NCBI GenBank assembly: GCA_049520395.1
Contig: JBEKPV010000202.1
Location: forward strand, 1-5,999
Direction of reading: 5' to 3'
From: UBA1161 sp049520395
GTDB lineage: Bacteria > Planctomycetota > Phycisphaerae > Tepidisphaerales > Tepidisphaeraceae
Length of the DNA stretch: 5,999 nt
Part shown: positions 5,794 to 5,999 of the stretch, piece after piece
Layout: each line of letters starts with the position of its first letter
Numbering within the stretch: the stretch's first letter is position 1
The notes under the pieces: generated by a model
Database searches by the model: none
What the model was told of the DNA's origin: nothing
Seen by the model: only the letters and a program-made list of their open reading frames with translations
Position numbers and translations under genes: made by a program

Positions 5794-5999
5794 GTGAACG
5801 CGTTTGGTTCCGGATTGCTCATCGGCATGCTCGCCGGCGTGGCGGTTTTCACCGTCATCGCCGCCCTCGCCATTCGCCGAACCTCCATCTGGCGACGCCG
5901 CGCCAAACGCTCTCTCACCCGCATTCGTCGCGCCCGCACCCGCCTCGTCGCCCGCGCCAAGGCCGCCGAGCGTCTGGCCGAACTCGGCACCCTCACCGG
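5794..5999 (+). CDS. Sensor histidine kinase, N-terminal part (runs off window)
   Basis: The frame is open from a GTG at 5794 to the window end, giving 69 residues. One transmembrane helix spans about residues 7-27 (GLLIGMLAGVAVF onward), followed by a strongly basic juxtamembrane region (28-56, rich in Arg). The last visible residues, AAERLAELGTLTG (57-69), match the start of a HisKA dimerisation helix. In the family this leads directly to the H-box (GxLAHEIRNPL), so the phosphorylated histidine should lie just past the edge. The protein would be an inner-membrane kinase with almost no extracytoplasmic sensor domain, so its input is probably membrane-borne or cytoplasmic (inference). The start has no SD; an ATG at 5827 exists but lies inside the helix. 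An alternative reading is another membrane protein with a coiled coil, but the HisKA-like end makes a kinase more likely. Confidence 0.7.
   Translation, partial: MNAFGSGLLIGMLAGVAVFTVIAALAIRRTSIWRRRAKRSLTRIRRARTRLVARAKAAERLAELGTLT

Noticed and set aside
1..5999. CRISPR array, insertion sequence, phage or defence genes
   Set aside because: No spaced direct repeats, transposase, integrase, nuclease or toxin-antitoxin features are visible in the window.

Overview
The window reads as GC-rich bacterial DNA with a strong preference for C-ending codons. Two family-28 glycoside hydrolases (GH28, pectin-active) sit around a XylR-type regulator, and start signals are mixed: four genes have clear Shine-Dalgarno (SD) sequences and two have none. 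This combination fits a polysaccharide-degrading Planctomycetota bacterium, perhaps of the Phycisphaerae. That placement is an inference from gene content and style, as no ribosomal or other marker gene is present.

Left part (1-1550): positions 1-79 hold a nested, multi-helix inverted repeat with no gene. Next, on the minus strand, is a GH28 polygalacturonase-type enzyme without a signal peptide, so predicted cytoplasmic. A divergent intergenic region (1551-1847) carries a perfect extended -10 promoter for the rightward gene and several inverted repeats that could be operators.

Centre (1848-4718): on the plus strand is a XylR-like regulator (sugar-binding LacI/periplasmic-type domain plus AraC helix-turn-helix) with an unusual N-terminal extension of about 60 residues. 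After 106 bp comes a second GH28 enzyme, this one with a signal peptide, closed by a strong rho-independent terminator. The likely scheme is a small pectin-use locus. The exported GH28 cuts galacturonan outside the cytoplasm, the cytoplasmic GH28 trims imported oligomers, and the regulator senses a sugar product and controls both flanking genes. No transporter or uronate catabolic gene is in the window.

Right part (4753-5999): housekeeping or stress genes unrelated to pectin. These are a gamma-class carbonic anhydrase-like left-handed beta-helix protein, a 282-bp non-coding leader with several hairpins, a CspA-family cold-shock protein, and the 5' end of a membrane-anchored sensor histidine kinase that runs off the window. 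The carbonic anhydrase and kinase genes both lack an SD sequence. Both have a TANNNT box exactly 7 nt before the start codon, which suggests leaderless transcripts.

Nothing here amounts to a clearly new defence or mobile system. The points most worth checking are the nested structured element at the left edge, the paired leaderless-start signals, and the candidate regulatory palindromes around the regulator.
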